A DNA stretch of 64,000 nt from Seonamhaeicola sp. (GCF_028281565.1 NZ_JANQJQ010000030.1:310001-374000); one strand, 5' to 3'; counted from the stretch's first letter, positions 1 through 9,228 are shown. A program made the numbers and translations. The notes: generated by a model from the sequence alone, not told the origin.

Positions 1-694
1 CATGAAAACCCAATAAATGACTAATATGCGTTAAATACGCTTTTTCAGGGTTTACTTTCTTTATGAACTCCAGAGCTTCCTCTAAATTAAAATGAGAACG
101 ATGCGGATCTATACGTAAAGCATTAACTACTAAAACCTTTACATTTTTAATCTTTTCAACCTCTTTGTCTTTAACGGTTTTCATATCAGTTAAGTATGCA
201 AAATCATTAAACTTAAATCCAAAAACCTGCAACCTATCGTGTTTTCCGTTTACAGGTATAACCTTTAATCCGCTTATTTCAAAAGGCTCATTTTTAATCC
301 TGTTTAAAATAACGGAGGGAGCTCCGGCATATTTGTTTTTTGTTTTAAAAACATAATCGAATCGCTTCTTCAGCGAATTTAAAACACGCTTATGCCCATA
401 AACCGGGATATCTCCTTGTCTGAAATAAAATGGCCTGATATCATCTAAACCCAAAACATGGTCGGCATGTTCATGGGTAAACAAAATACCGTTTATTTTT
501 TCAACACCGGCCCTAAGCATTTGATATCTGAAATCCGGACCACAGTCAACAACATAAGTATACGCATCCCATTCAACCAAAACAGAGACGCGTAATCTTC
601 TATCTTTAGGATTGTTGCTTAAGCAGACAGGGTGTTTGCTTCCAATTATCGGAATACCTTGTGATGTACCGGTACCTAAAAAAGTAACTTTCAA
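1..694 (-). CDS. MBL-fold metallo-hydrolase, C-terminus cut by window edge
   Basis: The reading frame begins with TTG and translates as KVTFLGTGTSQGIPIIG, the usual N-terminus of small PhnP/RNase Z-like metallo-beta-lactamase-fold hydrolases of Bacteroidota. No in-frame ATG lies upstream; a GTG seven codons earlier is the only alternative. The zinc-binding motif HxHxDH is visible as FTHEHADHVLGLDD around residues 72-85, and a second conserved GKHD lies further on. The frame is open to the window edge, so the last metal ligands and the stop are missing. The substrate is unknown; relatives are phosphodiesterases. It is transcribed divergently from the next gene, with about 93 bp between the start codons. 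Confidence 0.85.
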   Translation of the reverse strand, partial: MKVTFLGTGTSQGIPIIGSKHPVCLSNNPKDRRLRVSVLVEWDAYTYVVDCGPDFRYQMLRAGVEKINGILFTHEHADHVLGLDDIRPFYFRQGDIPVYGHKRVLNSLKKRFDYVFKTKNKYAGAPSVILNRIKNEPFEISGLKVIPVNGKHDRLQVFGFKFNDFAYLTDMKTVKDKEVEKIKNVKVLVVNALRIDPHRSHFNLEEALEFIKKVNPEKAYLTHISHLLGFH

Positions 695-730
695 TTGCGT
701 TAAGATTTGCACAAAAATAACGTTATTTTT

Positions 731-759
731 TTGTTTGCTATACTTATTTAATACCTTTG
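731..759 (+). promoter_or_regulatory. Bacteroidota-type promoter for the 492-residue protein gene
   Basis: TTG at 731-733 and TACCTTTG at 752-759 are 18 bp apart, matching the TTG / TAnnTTTG promoter form of Bacteroidota. The start codon follows 28 bp later. Confidence 0.6.
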
Positions 760-787
760 CATATAACGCATACAACCTAGAAATGAT

Positions 788-2266
788 ATGGAAATAACCA
801 TAAAAGGAGATAGAGAATTTGATGATGTTCCCTCAATAAAGTCGAAAGCACTTCGCATAAATTTAAATAAGAATATTTACGGGACTTTTGCCGAAATTGG
901 TGCTGGACAAGAAACCTGCAGGCAGTTTTTCAGAGCTGGTGGTGCTTCCGGAACCATTGCCAAGGCCATGTCGGCTTACGACAAAGATTTTAGTGATGCC
1001 ATTTACGGTGCTGAAGACGACGGCAGATATGTAACACAATCCCGTTTACGCAAAATGCTTACTCATGAGATGAATCTTATGGAAAAGCGTATTACGCGTG
1101 ACAAACACCCGGATAAGATTTTCTTTTGTTATGCAAACACGGTTGCCACAATAGATTTTGCAAAACAGTTTAAAGGCCATGGTTGGGTAGGGATTAAATA
1201 TCAGGTTGAAGCAGACCAGGACTATAATGAAATTATCCTTCACTTAAGGTTTAAAGAAACCGATGCAAGATTGCAACAGGAAACGCTTGGTACCCTGGGA
1301 ACCAATCTGATTTATGGTGCTTTTTATAAATATAATGAGCCTAAAAAATTACTAAGGTATTTATATGACCACTTAGATAAAGATCAGCTGGAAATTGATA
1401 CCATTAACTTCTCCGGTCCTGTATTTAAAAATGTGGATAATCGTTTAATGAGTTTACAACTTGTTAAAAATGAAATGACCGATGCCGTAGTTTTTGGTCC
1501 GGACGGCACCAACGTATTACCGGCCAGAGTGTTCTATAAGAAAAATATTTTAGCACTTCGTGGTAGCTTCAGACCTGTTACCAAGGTAAATATGGCCATG
1601 TACGAAAAGTCTTATGAAATGTTTACAAACGAAAGGAAGGTTGACTCTAACAACACCATGGTGGTGTTTGAAATTACGCTTTCTAATTTACGTGCCGAAG
1701 GTGAGATTGACGAACAGGATTTTATTGATAGAGCTGATTTATTGTGCGCTCTGGGGCATTCGGTAATGATCTCCAATTTCCAGGAATATTACAAAGTTGT
1801 TGAATACTTCTCTAATTATACCAAGGCCAGAATGGGATTAGCCATGGGCGTTAGTAACCTGGTTGATATTTTTGACGAGAAATATTACAGACACATCAGT
1901 GGTGGTATTTTAGAAGCCTTTGGTAAGCTTTTCTTTAAAGATTTAAAAGTATATCTGTACCCAATGCTCGATCCGGAAACAGGAGAGCTTATCAATAGTG
2001 AAAATTTAAAGGTGTATCCCCGTATGAAAGAGCTTTACAAGTTCTTCAAATACAATGGTAAAGTGGTTGATATAAAAGATTATGATGAAAGCATCATGAA
2101 TATTTTCTCAAGAAAAGCGCTGGATATGATTGATAATGGAGAACCCGGTTGGGAAAATATGCTGCCTGAAGGAACAGCCGATCTAATAAAAGACTATCGT
2201 TTATTCGGTTATACCAGAAAACCATTAAAACCCTTGACAATAAAGCGTAGAGCAGCTGCCAAATAA
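788..2266 (+). CDS. Conserved 492-residue protein of unknown function
   Basis: The protein begins MEITIKGDREFDDVPSIKSK and is soluble-looking, with no signal peptide or membrane segment. I recognise it as a widely conserved protein in Bacteroidota and some other phyla. It is variously labelled nicotinate-nucleotide adenylyltransferase or TonB-related in annotations, but I see no HIGH/nucleotidyltransferase motif or other feature that supports either name. Features include a glycine-rich patch FAEIGAGQETCRQFFRAGG near residues 34-52 and a basic C-terminus KRRAAAK. It has its own promoter and a convergent terminator directly after the stop. Function should be treated as unknown. Confidence 0.85.
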   Translation: MEITIKGDREFDDVPSIKSKALRINLNKNIYGTFAEIGAGQETCRQFFRAGGASGTIAKAMSAYDKDFSDAIYGAEDDGRYVTQSRLRKMLTHEMNLMEKRITRDKHPDKIFFCYANTVATIDFAKQFKGHGWVGIKYQVEADQDYNEIILHLRFKETDARLQQETLGTLGTNLIYGAFYKYNEPKKLLRYLYDHLDKDQLEIDTINFSGPVFKNVDNRLMSLQLVKNEMTDAVVFGPDGTNVLPARVFYKKNILALRGSFRPVTKVNMAMYEKSYEMFTNERKVDSNNTMVVFEITLSNLRAEGEIDEQDFIDRADLLCALGHSVMISNFQEYYKVVEYFSNYTKARMGLAMGVSNLVDIFDEKYYRHISGGILEAFGKLFFKDLKVYLYPMLDPETGELINSENLKVYPRMKELYKFFKYNGKVVDIKDYDESIMNIFSRKALDMIDNGEPGWENMLPEGTADLIKDYRLFGYTRKPLKPLTIKRRAAAK

Positions 2267-2268
2267 TA

Positions 2269-2298
2269 AAAAAAAGCCTATTTAAAGGCTTTTTTTTA
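2269..2298. terminator. Bidirectional intrinsic terminator
   Basis: The arms AAAAAGCCT (2271-2279) and AGGCTTTTT (2286-2294) form a hairpin with a six-base loop and A/T tracts on both sides. It sits between the convergent stops of the 492-residue gene and bcp, so it can serve both strands. Confidence 0.85.
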
Positions 2299-2748
2299 TT
2301 CCAATATTTGTTTAGCGTGTTCTTTGGCCTTTACTTTATCAATAACCTTTTCAATAATACCTGCTTCATTAATAACAAAGGTTATTCTGTGAATACCGTC
2401 AAAAGTACGTCCCATAAACTTTTTTGGCCCCCAAACCTCAAAGGCTTCGATCATAGTTCTGTCAACATCAGCGATTAACGGATATGGAAACCCAAATTTA
2501 TTTTTAAAATTTGATTGTTTTCTTTGCGTATCGGCACTAACGCCTAATATCTCGTATCCGGCGTCTTTTAAAACTTTATAATTATCACTTAAATTGCAAG
2601 CCTCAACGGTACAAGTTGGTGTATTTGCCTTTGGATAAAAGAACACTACCAGTTTTTTTCCTTTAAAATCTGATAGTTTCACGGTATTTCCCTGTTCGTC
2701 TAGAACTTCAAAATTCGGAGCCTGATCCCCTGCTTTTAATGTGGTCAT
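2296..2748 (-). CDS. bcp: Thioredoxin-dependent peroxiredoxin, Bcp/PrxQ type
   Basis: The 150-residue protein has the Bcp layout: a thioredoxin-like fold with the peroxidatic site TPTCTVEAC. The peroxidatic cysteine is Cys46 and the resolving cysteine Cys51, five residues on, as in the atypical two-cysteine PrxQ group. Conserved GVSADTQRKQ and WGPKKFMGR segments follow. It should reduce hydrogen peroxide and alkyl hydroperoxides in the cytoplasm using thioredoxin. It lies back to back with nth; the two start codons are only about 35 bp apart, so the promoters must overlap. Confidence 0.93.
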   Translation of the reverse strand: MTTLKAGDQAPNFEVLDEQGNTVKLSDFKGKKLVVFFYPKANTPTCTVEACNLSDNYKVLKDAGYEILGVSADTQRKQSNFKNKFGFPYPLIADVDRTMIEAFEVWGPKKFMGRTFDGIHRITFVINEAGIIEKVIDKVKAKEHAKQILE

Positions 2749-2754
2749 ATTTTA

Positions 2755-2762
2755 TAACTTTG
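2755..2762 (+). promoter_or_regulatory. -7 promoter element for nth
   Basis: TAACTTTG fits the TAnnTTTG consensus 22 bp before the ATG at 2784. This supports that ATG over an upstream in-frame start at 2739 that would overlap bcp. No clear -33 TTG is seen. Confidence 0.55.
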
Positions 2763-2783
2763 TTTCTGCAAAAATACAATCCT

Positions 2784-3443
2784 ATGACCAAACAAGAAAG
2801 CGTAAACTTTGTTATTAATACACTTTATAAGCTTTATCCCGAAATACCAATTCCGTTAGATCATAAAGACCCGTATACTTTACTGATAGCAGTATTGATG
2901 TCGGCTCAAAGTACGGATGTCAGAGTCAATCAAATAACACCCTTATTATTTGAGAAAGCTGATAATCCGTATGATATGGTGAAGTTAACCGTTGAAGAGA
3001 TCAGAGATATTATAAAGCCGGTTGGGTTGTCGCCAATGAAAAGCAAAGGCATTCACGGCTTATCTAAAATTCTTATCGAAAAGCATGATGGCAAAGTACC
3101 ACAAAGTTTTGAAGCTTTGGAAGCCCTACCGGCTGTAGGGCATAAAACAGCCAGTGTAGTTATGTCCCAGGCTTTTGGGGTACCGGCATTTCCTGTAGAT
3201 ACGCATATTCATAGATTAATGTACAGATGGAATTTAAGTAACGGTAAAAATGTGGCTCAAACCGAAAAAGATGCCAAACGATTATTTCCAAAGGAATTAT
3301 GGAACGATTTACACTTACAAATTATTTGGTATGGTAGACAATACTCACCCGCACGAGGCTGGGATTTAGAAAAAGATATTATAACTAAAACTATTGGAAG
3401 AAAATCAGTTATACAGCAGTATTATAAAACAAAAAAGCCCTGA
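2784..3443 (+). CDS. nth: Endonuclease III lacking the iron-sulfur cluster
   Basis: A 219-residue DNA glycosylase/AP lyase for oxidised pyrimidines in base-excision repair. The helix-hairpin-helix and catalytic lysine are present (ALPAVGHKTASVV), as is the catalytic aspartate in FPVDTHIHR. The C-terminal [4Fe-4S] loop, normally four cysteines, is replaced by IWYGRQYSPARGWDLEKD, and the translated protein has no cysteine at all. Similar cysteine-free versions occur, to my knowledge, in other flavobacteria. The start was set at 2784 because the preceding TAACTTTG promoter element would otherwise lie inside the gene. The stop codon sits within the following terminator stem. Confidence 0.9.
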   Translation: MTKQESVNFVINTLYKLYPEIPIPLDHKDPYTLLIAVLMSAQSTDVRVNQITPLLFEKADNPYDMVKLTVEEIRDIIKPVGLSPMKSKGIHGLSKILIEKHDGKVPQSFEALEALPAVGHKTASVVMSQAFGVPAFPVDTHIHRLMYRWNLSNGKNVAQTEKDAKRLFPKELWNDLHLQIIWYGRQYSPARGWDLEKDIITKTIGRKSVIQQYYKTKKP

Positions 3444-3457
3444 AAATCAGGGCCTTT
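3431..3457 (+). terminator. Terminator of nth
   Basis: The arms GCCCTGA and TCAGGGC (3437-3453) have a three-base loop and flanking A and T runs. The nth stop codon TGA is part of the left arm. Confidence 0.8.
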
Positions 3458-3464
3458 AACAAGT

Positions 3465-3608
3465 TTAATTCAGAAGCGTTTCAAACTTCAATTTATTACA
3501 ATTTATAACACTTAAAGCCTTAGAGTAATCTAGAAGAAACTTAACCGTTTCTTCTTTCGGTTCCAATTCGTTTTTAGTAAAATTTTTCTCAGTGTAAAGT
3601 TTTGCCAT
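3465..3608 (-). CDS. Small conserved-looking protein of 47 residues
   Basis: The frame reads MAKLYTEKNFTKNELEPKEE followed by TVKFLLDYSKALSVI and ends at 3465. It is charged, predicted helical, with no membrane segment or signal peptide. The ATG is preceded by an AT-rich leader, and the gene lies 59 bp downstream of the sigma-factor gene on the same strand, so it may be read from the same transcript. I have the impression of short flavobacterial proteins with this N-terminus but cannot assign a function. The call rests on amphipathic composition and its position in an otherwise empty gap. Confidence 0.6.
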   Translation of the reverse strand: MAKLYTEKNFTKNELEPKEETVKFLLDYSKALSVINCNKLKFETLLN

Positions 3609-3666
3609 TTTTATAATTTAAGGGTTTATCTTAAATCAATAACGTAGCAAAATTTACTTTATTGTA

Positions 3667-4257
3667 TCAATTGGTTAAAACAATGTTATGTTTATCTATA
3701 ATCTTACGTAAATTAATGAGTGCATAGCGCATTCTACCCAGTGCCGTATTAATGCTAACACCTGTCCTTTCCGATATTTCCTTAAAGCTCATATCGTTAT
3801 ACATACGCATTAACAATACTTCTTTTTGATCATTTGGCAACTCATCTACAAGACGTCTTACATCATTTTCAACCTGTTCCTTAATGATTGTTTTTTCTGC
3901 ATTTAAGGATGAATCGCTTAAAACGGAAAAAATGCTGAATTCTCCCGTATTATCAAACTTGGGCATGCGGTTATTTTTCCTGAAGAAATCAATAACCAAA
4001 TTGTGTGCAATACGCATGACCCAGGGCAAAAACTTACCTTCTTCGTTATAAGAACCTGCTTTTAACGTTCTGATAACTTTTATAAACGTATCCTGAAAAA
4101 TATCTTCCGCAATGTCTTTATCGTAGACTTTGGAATAAATAAAACTGTAGATTTTTTGTTTGTGCCTGTAAATAAGTGTTTCTAAAGCACATTCGTCTCC
4201 TTTAATGTAATTGCTAACAAGTGTAGCATCTGAAATAAGTTCGTATTGCATAATCAT
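3667..4257 (-). CDS. ECF-family RNA polymerase sigma factor
   Basis: A 196-residue sigma-70 family protein of the extracytoplasmic-function group. Region 2 is visible as DIAEDIFQDTFIKVI with the following WVMRIAHNLVIDFFR, and region 4 as LPNDQKEVLLMRMYNDMSFKEISERTGVSINTALGRM (helix-turn-helix). No anti-sigma gene is adjacent, so its signal is not apparent from context. An alternative ATG two codons in would remove the first two residues. The leader on the minus strand contains an imperfect hairpin (4268-4290, arms around GCAAGAAG and CTTCTTTGC). Many Bacteroidota carry such a stand-alone ECF sigma. Confidence 0.9.
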   Translation of the reverse strand: MIMQYELISDATLVSNYIKGDECALETLIYRHKQKIYSFIYSKVYDKDIAEDIFQDTFIKVIRTLKAGSYNEEGKFLPWVMRIAHNLVIDFFRKNNRMPKFDNTGEFSIFSVLSDSSLNAEKTIIKEQVENDVRRLVDELPNDQKEVLLMRMYNDMSFKEISERTGVSINTALGRMRYALINLRKIIDKHNIVLTN

Positions 4258-4461
4258 TACTTTTAATGCAAGAAGGGAGGGCTTCTTTGCTTGGGGTTAA
4301 AATGTTTAAAAGTAATGCTCTGCTATAGGCGAAAGTTGATTTATGTTAATTGATTGATATTTCAAATATAACAACAATCATTCCTAAAAAACAAAATTTA
4401 GGAGTTTTTTTTCACATTTTTATACAGTTCATCGATACTTTCTAAGTTCAAATACTTATAG

Positions 4462-4469
4462 TATCTTTG
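4462..4469 (+). promoter_or_regulatory. -7 promoter element for uvrA
   Basis: TATCTTTG matches TAnnTTTG, 24 bp before the uvrA ATG. The -33 region is not distinct. Confidence 0.5.
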
Positions 4470-4493
4470 CAAGATTATTGCCTTTAAAAGCCT

Positions 4494-7274
4494 ATGAACA
4501 CTAATATTTCAGAAGTAAACCCTAAAGAAAACATCATTATAAAAGGTGCTAAATTGCATAATTTAAAAAATATTGATGTTGTTATACCAAGGAACGAATT
4601 AGTGGTTATCACCGGTTTATCAGGCTCCGGAAAGTCAAGTTTGGCTTTTGATACTCTTTATGCCGAAGGCCAAAGGCGCTATGTTGAAAGCTTATCCAGT
4701 TATGCACGTCAGTTTTTAGGCAGGCTTAACAAACCAAAGGTAGATTACATTAAAGGTATTGCACCGGCCATTGCCATTGAGCAAAAGGTGAATTCAACCA
4801 ATCCGCGTTCTACGGTTGGAACAACTACTGAAATCTATGATTACCTAAAATTACTTTTTGCAAGAATTGGCAGAACCTACTCTCCGGTTTCGGGCAACGA
4901 AGTAAAAAAGGACACTGTTACTGATGTCCTGAACTATATAAAATCCTTTGACGAAGGTGAAAAGCTATTGCTCCTGGCTCCTATTCATTTAGAAGAAGGG
5001 CGTGCTATTGAAGATAAACTTAAAGCCTTGCAGCAGCAAGGATATGCCAGAATAAAGGTAAATGAAAGTGTGTTGAGAATTGATGACGCTAAAGTTTCAG
5101 ACGAGACGCATATTCAATTAGTTGTTGACAGGGTTATCACAAAGTATGAGGAAGACTTTTATAATCGGTTAGCCGATGCCATACAAACTGCCTTTTTTGA
5201 AGGTAAAGGCGAATGTGCCATAGAGACCTTAAAAGATAGCAAACAGCGCGTTTTTAGTAATAGATTTGAGCTGGATGGCATCACTTTTTTAGAACCTAAT
5301 GTGCACCTTTTTAGTTTTAACAATCCATATGGTGCCTGTCCTAAATGTGAAGGTTATGGCGATATTATCGGTATTGATGAAGATTTGGTAATTCCTAATA
5401 CGGGGCTATCAGTTTACGAAAATGCTATTTTTCCCTGGCGCGGTGAAAGCATGAGTTGGTATAAAGATCAATTGGTAAATAATTCCCATAAATTTAATTT
5501 CCCTGTTCACAAGCCTTATTTTGAATTAAGTGAAGCACAAAAGCAGCTTATTTGGACCGGAAATAGCTATTTTGAAGGCTTGAATTCCTTTTTCGCTGAG
5601 TTAGAATCCAAAGCCTATAAAATTCAAAACCGCGTCATGTTATCGCGTTATCGGGGAAAAACCAAATGTAAAACCTGTAATGGTAAACGCTTGAGAATTG
5701 AAGCTAACTACGTTAAAGTTGGAGGAACCACTATTACAGATTTGGTTGAAATGCCTCTTAGCAAATTGTCTAACTTCTTTAAACAACTGGAATTAAATGA
5801 TTACGACACTCAAATTGCTTCCAGGCTGTTAAAAGAAATCAATAGTCGTCTATCATTTTTGTCCAATGTCGGATTAGACTATTTAACTTTGAACAGAAGA
5901 TCTAACACGTTGTCAGGTGGTGAAAGCCAAAGAATCAATTTAGCTACATCCCTGGGAAGCAGTTTAGTGGGATCCATGTATATTCTTGATGAGCCCAGTA
6001 TTGGCCTACACCCCAAAGATACGGAGCGCCTTGTGTCTGTTTTAAAATCGTTAAGGGATTTAGGTAACACAGTAATTGTTGTTGAGCATGATGAGGATAT
6101 CATGAAAGCTGCCGATAATATTATTGATATTGGGCCGGAAGCAGGAACTTTTGGAGGAAACGTTGTTGCAGAAGGTACTTATAAGGACATTCTGAAATCA
6201 AAATCTTTAACAGCTCAGTATTTAAATGAAACGCTAAAAATTGAAGTTCCTGAAACCAGGAGAACTTCAAAATATCATGTTGATATTGTCGGAGCCAGAG
6301 AAAACAACCTTAAAAATATAGATGTTACATTTCCTCTGGGTATGCTAACGGTTGTTACCGGCGTTTCCGGAAGCGGTAAAAGTACATTGGTAAAAAAAAT
6401 TCTATACCCGGCTTTGCAAAAAAGGCTAACCGATTTTAGTGACAGGCCGGGGCAATTTACTGCCTTGGAAGGCAATTTTAGTAATATTAAAGCTATTGAA
6501 TTTGTAGACCAGAATCCTATTGGGCGCTCATCACGTTCAAATCCGGTCACCTATATCAAAGCTTATGATGATATTCGCGCTTTGTTTTCCAATCAAAAAC
6601 TTAGCAAAATAAGAAATTATCAGGCTAAACATTTTTCATTTAATGTAGATGGCGGACGATGTGAAACCTGTAAAGGCGAAGGCGAAGTTACCATAGAAAT
6701 GCAGTTTATGGCAGATGTTCATTTGGAATGTGAAACCTGCAAGGGCAAACGTTTTAAAAAAGAAGTTTTAGAAGTAACATTCGCCAATAAAAATATCGAC
6801 GACATTTTAAACTTTACTATAGATGATGCCATTTCATTTTTTGAAAAGGAAAATCAGGCCAAAATAAAGAACAAGCTGCAACCTTTGCAAAATGTTGGAT
6901 TAGGGTATGTAACCTTAGGACAAAGCTCTTCGACCCTTTCAGGCGGTGAGGCACAACGCATTAAATTGGCATCATTTTTAGGCAAAGGAAACAACAAAGA
7001 CAAAGCGCTTTTTATTTTTGATGAGCCTACAACCGGTTTACATTTCCATGACATTCAAAAACTATTAAAATCGTTTAATGCATTAATTGATAATGGGCAC
7101 TCCATCATTGTAGTTGAACATAATATTGAACTTATCAAATGTGCCGACCATATAATTGACCTGGGGCCGGAAGGTGGCGAAAATGGTGGAAATTTAGTGG
7201 CATCCGGGACACCTGAAGAAATAATAACAATAAAAGCTTCTGAAACCGGAAAGTATCTGAAAGATAAACTCTAA
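4494..7274 (+). CDS. uvrA: Excinuclease ABC subunit A
   Basis: A 926-residue DNA damage sensor of nucleotide-excision repair. Two ABC ATPase modules are present: Walker A motifs GLSGSGKSS and GVSGSGKST, signature motifs LSGGESQRI and LSGGEAQRI, and Walker B segments ending in ILDEPS and IFDEPT. The zinc-binding CxxC pairs are CPKCEGYG, CKTCNGKR, CETCKGEG and CETCKGKR. Length agrees with the family. The gene is monocistronic and its stop overlaps the stop of the convergent DUF3667 gene by a few bases. Confidence 0.97.
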   Translation: MNTNISEVNPKENIIIKGAKLHNLKNIDVVIPRNELVVITGLSGSGKSSLAFDTLYAEGQRRYVESLSSYARQFLGRLNKPKVDYIKGIAPAIAIEQKVNSTNPRSTVGTTTEIYDYLKLLFARIGRTYSPVSGNEVKKDTVTDVLNYIKSFDEGEKLLLLAPIHLEEGRAIEDKLKALQQQGYARIKVNESVLRIDDAKVSDETHIQLVVDRVITKYEEDFYNRLADAIQTAFFEGKGECAIETLKDSKQRVFSNRFELDGITFLEPNVHLFSFNNPYGACPKCEGYGDIIGIDEDLVIPNTGLSVYENAIFPWRGESMSWYKDQLVNNSHKFNFPVHKPYFELSEAQKQLIWTGNSYFEGLNSFFAELESKAYKIQNRVMLSRYRGKTKCKTCNGKRLRIEANYVKVGGTTITDLVEMPLSKLSNFFKQLELNDYDTQIASRLLKEINSRLSFLSNVGLDYLTLNRRSNTLSGGESQRINLATSLGSSLVGSMYILDEPSIGLHPKDTERLVSVLKSLRDLGNTVIVVEHDEDIMKAADNIIDIGPEAGTFGGNVVAEGTYKDILKSKSLTAQYLNETLKIEVPETRRTSKYHVDIVGARENNLKNIDVTFPLGMLTVVTGVSGSGKSTLVKKILYPALQKRLTDFSDRPGQFTALEGNFSNIKAIEFVDQNPIGRSSRSNPVTYIKAYDDIRALFSNQKLSKIRNYQAKHFSFNVDGGRCETCKGEGEVTIEMQFMADVHLECETCKGKRFKKEVLEVTFANKNIDDILNFTIDDAISFFEKENQAKIKNKLQPLQNVGLGYVTLGQSSSTLSGGEAQRIKLASFLGKGNNKDKALFIFDEPTTGLHFHDIQKLLKSFNALIDNGHSIIVVEHNIELIKCADHIIDLGPEGGENGGNLVASGTPEEIITIKASETGKYLKDKL

Positions 7275-8341
7275 TAGAACAAAAACCCAACAATAAATAA
7301 AATTCCGAGGGCAATTGGGATGACAAATGTGAGATATAAAAATGAAATTATATTGGTTTTTATAAAGCTTAATAACCACCCGTTGCCATAAAATCGTTTG
7401 ATAGCTATAAACAGGTAAAAGAAGGTTGAGACAACAACCAAAAAGTCTACCCACCAGGGAATATTTATGAAATAGTTTACTACAAGAATTAAGCTAAACA
7501 CTGTAAACAAAAAAGCAAAAAAGTAAAAGCTAAATACCAAATGGTGTGCGTAAGTGCCTTTTTTGTAGAAGAATAATTTCAATATTAAAGCAAAGATTGG
7601 CAATAAAATAAATAAGGAAATGGGGATGGTATCATACACTGCCTGGATTATTTGCCCCCCGTTTCGTTGTTTATGAAATTTTAAAGTTTGGGTGTAAAAC
7701 TTTCGGGTTAAATAACCCGCATCATCATCCATTCCCATAGCCTTAAAAATTTCTTTTTCAGGAGCATCTATAGCTATTAATGAATCCACCCTTTTAGTAT
7801 CATAACCAAAATCTAATTGTGTGTTTGGGCCGTCGTCTGCTTTTGTCTTTATTAAAGAATCTATGGTTTTTACTTGTTCCGTGTCCAGCCCCTTAATACC
7901 CTTGTCTGCTAAAGGCATTAAAATACTATCTATTTTAACAGAGTCCAATACTTTTACTGCTTCGGTCTTTAAACTATCAGGAACAAAGGGCTTAATTCTG
8001 GCATTTTTAAAAGCTTTATCAATATTCTGAACGTTTTCTCTAACCACCAGTGCGGTCATTAAAAAGAAAAATACCACCGATATAAATAAGTACAATTGAG
8101 CCGGATGTAAATAGAGGAGCCTTTTACCTTCTATAAACTTTTTGGCCAAATAACCCGGCCTGAACATTAATGGCAGGAAGCTCTTAAAAAAACGGGCATC
8201 AAAAGAAAAATAGTTGCTAATGGTATTATAAAATAAAACACCAACAGTCAGATCGTCTTTAGCTTGTTGCCCGCAATGAGGGCAAAACTTAAAACCCTGA
8301 TCAAATTCGTGTTCGCAATTTTTGCAAACATTAGATACCAT
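7271..8341 (-). CDS. DUF3667-type membrane protein with N-terminal zinc ribbon
   Basis: A 356-residue protein starting MVSNVCKNCEHEFDQGFKFC, where two CxxC pairs (CKNC and CPHC) form a zinc-ribbon-like knuckle. This is followed by an RPGYLAKKFIEGKR segment and a hydrophobic helix near residue 90, then a soluble loop of about 130 residues. Four further hydrophobic helices fill the C-terminal third. This layout matches DUF3667 proteins common in Bacteroidota, whose role is unknown. The gene follows the cupin gene by 17 bp on the same strand and probably shares its transcript. It converges on uvrA with overlapping stop codons. Confidence 0.8.
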   Translation of the reverse strand: MVSNVCKNCEHEFDQGFKFCPHCGQQAKDDLTVGVLFYNTISNYFSFDARFFKSFLPLMFRPGYLAKKFIEGKRLLYLHPAQLYLFISVVFFFLMTALVVRENVQNIDKAFKNARIKPFVPDSLKTEAVKVLDSVKIDSILMPLADKGIKGLDTEQVKTIDSLIKTKADDGPNTQLDFGYDTKRVDSLIAIDAPEKEIFKAMGMDDDAGYLTRKFYTQTLKFHKQRNGGQIIQAVYDTIPISLFILLPIFALILKLFFYKKGTYAHHLVFSFYFFAFLFTVFSLILVVNYFINIPWWVDFLVVVSTFFYLFIAIKRFYGNGWLLSFIKTNIISFLYLTFVIPIALGILFIVGFLFY

Positions 8342-8358
8342 TCAAACTAATATTTTAA

Positions 8359-9228
8359 TTAAAACCTGTTAATAACCTCCCCATCAACAACCATATGACA
8401 TGTACAATTATTTTTACTTCTATAATAACCTCTGCAATGAAGACTATGTTTTATTATCTCTTTAGGTTTCGTAAAAATAATATCGCTTAAAAGAGCTCCG
8501 AAATTATTAACACTAATAGAAGTGTCAACAGATTTAACATAATGCCACCACTTCTTGGGTATAAACAAAACGTCACCAGGTTTCAATACAACACTTAAAA
8601 ATTCTACATCTTTGAAATTTGGGTAAGACTCCTCGTTAAAATTATTTACATCCACTTCACTGGAAACTGCTCCAAGATCATACTTCTTACTGATATACAT
8701 CTTCTTATTGTGTTTTGGCGAGACAAGAACTACTAACTTCTCTCCCATAACCTGTGCCAATAAATTATTCAAAGTATCATAATGAAACCCTGTAACCGTA
8801 TCTTTAGGGCCTACCCATGCATAAATATCATTTACCTTAGTGTATTTTGTAAATATCGAAAAATCTACATCCTCTTTTAAATGGGGAAAAAGACGAAATA
8901 TCTCAAATAATGTTAAGTACGCCGGGGGTTTTCCATTGTCATGTCTATTTTGTTTTACACTTTCAATAAACGCTTTCAACTTTTGGTGAGTAAAACTAGT
9001 ATCACTTTGATTATTAGAACCAATTTCTAAAATAACATCGTCTTTGACTTCCAGTTCGGAAAGAAAGTCTAAGTTCCACTTTTTTGTAGCATTCCAATTA
9101 TTTGCATATCCCTTTAAGAGTACAGGCTTTTTCTTATTCAAATAAGACTTTTTAAAAATACCTGAATCAAAATCAGTTGTTTCCGAAATTGGTTGACTTT
9201 TTGATAAAATATGCTCTAAGACATCCAT
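8359..9228 (-). CDS. Cupin-like (JmjC-type) dioxygenase-family protein
   Basis: A protein of about 289 residues with the cupin_8/JmjC fold. The iron-binding HxD is in VTGFHYDTLNNLLAQV and the distal histidine in FIPKKWWHYVKSVD. VLLKGYANNW at the N-terminus is typical of the family. Such enzymes are Fe(II)/2-oxoglutarate hydroxylases acting on proteins or small molecules; the substrate is not evident. The C-terminus carries CRGYYRSKNNCTCH, a cysteine-rich patch. I chose the ATG at 9228; the frame continues upstream to a TTG at 9297. It probably heads a two-gene transcript with the DUF3667 gene. Confidence 0.8.
   Translation of the reverse strand: MDVLEHILSKSQPISETTDFDSGIFKKSYLNKKKPVLLKGYANNWNATKKWNLDFLSELEVKDDVILEIGSNNQSDTSFTHQKLKAFIESVKQNRHDNGKPPAYLTLFEIFRLFPHLKEDVDFSIFTKYTKVNDIYAWVGPKDTVTGFHYDTLNNLLAQVMGEKLVVLVSPKHNKKMYISKKYDLGAVSSEVDVNNFNEESYPNFKDVEFLSVVLKPGDVLFIPKKWWHYVKSVDTSISVNNFGALLSDIIFTKPKEIIKHSLHCRGYYRSKNNCTCHMVVDGEVINRF

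Noticed and set aside
2739-2783. Upstream start for nth
   Set aside because: It would overlap bcp and place the TAACTTTG promoter element inside the gene; homology begins at the ATG at 2784.
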